Of a stretch of DNA of 6,037 nt, positions 4,167 through 6,037 are shown in pieces; positions within the stretch are counted from its first letter, which is position 1, and each line of letters opens with the position of its first letter. Location: assembly GCA_026395675.1 (NCBI GenBank), contig JAPLYF010000013.1:1-6037 (forward strand). Reading direction: 5' to 3'. This DNA is from Candidatus Parcubacteria bacterium (GTDB lineage: Bacteria; Patescibacteriota; Patescibacteriia; CAIXNZ01). The notes under the pieces were generated by a model. The model saw only the letters and a list, made by a program, of their open reading frames with translations, was not told the origin of the DNA and searched no databases. The translations under genes were made by a program, and so were the position numbers.

Positions 4167-6037
4167 GTCGTTTTTGATATTTTTAATTCATTTTCCAATT
4201 CTTCCAAAATTTCATAAGCCCGGTCAGTCAAGGGTTTTGGCAGGCCAGCAAGTTTGGCAACTTCAATGCCATAGGAGCGGTCAATGCCACCAGGAATTAC
4301 TTTACGTAAAAAGACAACACCTGTTTCTGTCTCTTTAACAGTCACGCAATAATTTTTTGCCTTGTCTAATTTATCCACTAAATCAATTAATTCATGATAA
4401 TGCGTGGCAAACAAGGTTTTGGCTTTAATATTTTTATATATATATTCCACAATGGCCCAGGCAATGGAAACACCATCAAAAGTAGATGTTCCCCTACCCA
4501 ATTCATCCAGAACAATAAAACTTTTTGCAGTCGCATTATTTAAAATATTAGCTGCTTCCTGCATTTCCACCATAAAAGTTGATTGGCCGCGGATTAAATT
4601 GTCAGAAGCACCCACGCGGGTGAAAATGCGGTCTGTGAGGCCTATTTTAGCGCTCTGGGCTGGCACAAATGAGCCGATTTGAGCTAAAAGGATGATTAGG
4701 GCAGTTTGGCGCAAATAACTGGATTTGCCGCTCATATTTGGCCCGGTTAGTAAAATTAACTGGTGATCAGTGTGATTAAATAAGCCGTCATTAGGCACAT
4801 AAGATTCTGTATTCAATTTTTCTATGACTGGATGGCGGCCGTTTTTGATTTCAATTGCTTCGCCCTCGTTTAATTCTGGCTTGTGATAATTATTTAATAA
4901 AGCAATATTGGCAAAGTTTAATAAAACATCCAGCTGGGCAATGATTTGCGCTGTATTTTGAATTGCTTCAAAGTATTTGGCAACTTCATTTCTGATTTCC
5001 CAAAATAATTTTTGTTCCAGTTCAATGATTTTTTCTTCAGCGCCTAAAACCTTTTGTTCATATTCTTTGAGTTCTGGCGTGACAAATCTTTCAGCATTAA
5101 CCAAGGTTTGCTTGCGGGTATAATCAGTTGGCACCTGATCTAAATTTGAATTTGAGACCTCAATGTAATAACCAAAAATTTTATTAAATTTAACTTTTAA
5201 AGAAGATATGCCGCTTCTTTGGATTTCCCGAGTTTGCAAATCCTTGAGCCAGTCCTTGCCAGAGCGACTAATCTTTCTTAATTCATCTAATTCTGAATTA
5301 TATTCATCAGCAATCATATTACCTTCGGTGATTAAAAGCGGCGGATCTTCAGCAATTGAGTTTTGGATTAAATCAATGATTTCTTTGTGTTCGTCTAAGT
5401 TTTTGGTTAAATTTTTCAGTAATTTTGATTGCGTGCGCTGGCTAGATCCTTCAGTTCGGCTTTGCTCACTGTAAACTCTGGAGCCTTGCCATGAGCCTGT
5501 CGAATGGTCAGGATGACAGCCAGCGTTCTTTAAAATATTTTTAATCTGGGGAATTTGTTGCAAACTATTTTTTAAATTAAGTAAGTCCCGCGCATTGGCG
5601 CGCTTGCAGCCAAGTCGCCCAATTAACCTTTCTATATCGGAAATATTTTTAAGTTCTTTTTTTAAGTTCTCACGCAAATCCAAATTATTATAAAATTCTT
5701 CAACAGCGTCTAATCTTTGCTGGGCTTTATCCAAATTAATTAAGGGGTGTAAAAGCCAGTTGCGGAGCAAGCGGCCGCCCATGCCTGTTTGAGTTTGATC
5801 GAGTATGGAAATTAAAGAACCTTTTTCTTCAAAAAATTGAAAAGTATATAAAAGTTCCAAATTTCTGATCGTGGCTTCATCTAAAATCATGTAATCAGAA
5901 AGGTTGTAAAGAGAAATTTTATTTATATGTTCTAAACTGGTCTTTTGAGTATCTTTTAAATAATTTATTAAATTACCAGCAGCTTCAATCCCAGCCAAAT
6001 ATTTTTCAATGCCAAAACTCTGCAATGACTTAACTTT
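4163..6037 (-). CDS. mutS: DNA mismatch repair protein MutS, N-terminus outside window
   Basis: MutS binds mismatches and, with ATP, recruits MutL. The 624 codons visible (numbered from the window edge) start near the domain II/III connection (GIEAAGNLINYLKDTQ). The mismatch-binding domain with its Phe-x-Glu lies beyond 6037. Next come the core and lever region (MGGRLLRNWLLHPL, 86-99), the clamp (GYYIEVSNSN and TLVNAERFVTPELKEYE), then the ATPase: Walker A GPNMSGKS (432-439), Walker B VLDELGRGTST (Asp511, Glu512) and ATHYHEL (544-550), and the usual IPGGIDRSYGIEVAKLAGLP. It ends soon after, without the longer C-terminal tail of the E. coli protein. The frame stays open through the edge; the TTG at 6025 is not a start. 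Residues 172-201 are encoded by an inserted palindromic repeat. No promoter is visible here, and the stop overlaps the next gene's promoter. Confidence 0.97.
   Translation of the reverse strand, partial: KVKSLQSFGIEKYLAGIEAAGNLINYLKDTQKTSLEHINKISLYNLSDYMILDEATIRNLELLYTFQFFEEKGSLISILDQTQTGMGGRLLRNWLLHPLINLDKAQQRLDAVEEFYNNLDLRENLKKELKNISDIERLIGRLGCKRANARDLLNLKNSLQQIPQIKNILKNAGCHPDHSTGSWQGSRVYSEQSRTEGSSQRTQSKLLKNLTKNLDEHKEIIDLIQNSIAEDPPLLITEGNMIADEYNSELDELRKISRSGKDWLKDLQTREIQRSGISSLKVKFNKIFGYYIEVSNSNLDQVPTDYTRKQTLVNAERFVTPELKEYEQKVLGAEEKIIELEQKLFWEIRNEVAKYFEAIQNTAQIIAQLDVLLNFANIALLNNYHKPELNEGEAIEIKNGRHPVIEKLNTESYVPNDGLFNHTDHQLILLTGPNMSGKSSYLRQTALIILLAQIGSFVPAQSAKIGLTDRIFTRVGASDNLIRGQSTFMVEMQEAANILNNATAKSFIVLDELGRGTSTFDGVSIAWAIVEYIYKNIKAKTLFATHYHELIDLVDKLDKAKNYCVTVKETETGVVFLRKVIPGGIDRSYGIEVAKLAGLPKPLTDRAYEILEELENELKISKTT
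5436..5525. repeat. 90-bp palindromic element inserted in frame within mutS
   Basis: The ends are perfect 8-bp inverted repeats, CGCTGGCT (5436-5443) and AGCCAGCG (5518-5525). Nested matching arms follow inward: ATCC (5446-5449) with GGAT (5511-5514), TTCG (5455-5458) with CGAA (5501-5504), and GCTCA (5464-5468) with TGAGC (5492-5496). The whole can fold as one long imperfect hairpin. Its 90 bp equal 30 codons without a stop and encode a Ser-, Gly- and Arg-rich segment (GCHPDHSTGSWQGSR and so on) unlike MutS. The flanking residues QQIPQIKNILKN and SKLLKNLTKNL resemble the continuous helices of ordinary MutS at this place. TAGATCCTTC and GGATGACA are shared with the element at 454-525. Confidence 0.82.

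Noticed and set aside
5208..5474. Plus-strand open frames opposite mutS (also 4404-4682) and mutL (1518-1751)
   Set aside because: Each is fully antisense to conserved MutS or MutL motifs, without a Shine-Dalgarno or recognisable protein.
6023..6025. TTG at 6025 as the start of mutS
   Set aside because: The frame continues open to the window edge, and the preceding mismatch-binding domain of MutS must lie upstream.

Overview
The window carries two mismatch-repair genes on the minus strand, mutS (entering from the right edge, N-terminus cut off) and mutL, with four small, mostly membrane-associated genes of unknown function between them. A broken LOG-family (lysine-decarboxylase-like) gene lies at the left edge. 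I see no convincing plus-strand gene. The DNA is AT-rich with short spacers, the standard code (TAA, TAG and TGA all end real genes), a MutL that keeps its own endonuclease motif, and GC-rich palindromic repeats set in AT-rich spacers. This suggests a Candidate Phyla Radiation / Patescibacteria (Parcubacteria-like) genome. That is an inference from style; no marker gene here proves it.

Layout in transcription order (right to left): mutS (6037 to 4163); a 117-residue membrane protein (4091 to 3738); a 162-residue single-pass protein (3540 to 3052); an 88-residue and a 72-residue membrane protein in an overlapping pair (2862 to 2391); mutL (2317 to 536); a palindromic repeat, a double hairpin and a 10-bp repeat (525 to 327); and the LOG-family pseudogene (319 to 1). 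The three small transcription units each have a near-consensus sigma-70 promoter beginning TTGACAAAAA with a 17-bp spacer, and each ends in a clear intrinsic terminator. MutL probably has its own weaker promoter. The repair genes are therefore separated by an accessory block that looks self-contained.

The most interesting signal is a 90-bp imperfect palindrome (5436-5525) lying in frame inside mutS. It adds exactly 30 codons at a loop of the lever region and shares its end sequences with the intergenic palindrome just after mutL (454-525). A 13-base piece of the same element, read in the same frame, appears at the cut left end of the LOG-family gene. This resembles the protein-coding palindromic elements of Rickettsia and may be a comparable element family in this lineage. 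The LOG-family gene also has two in-frame stop codons (TAA, TAG) in an otherwise well-preserved reading frame.
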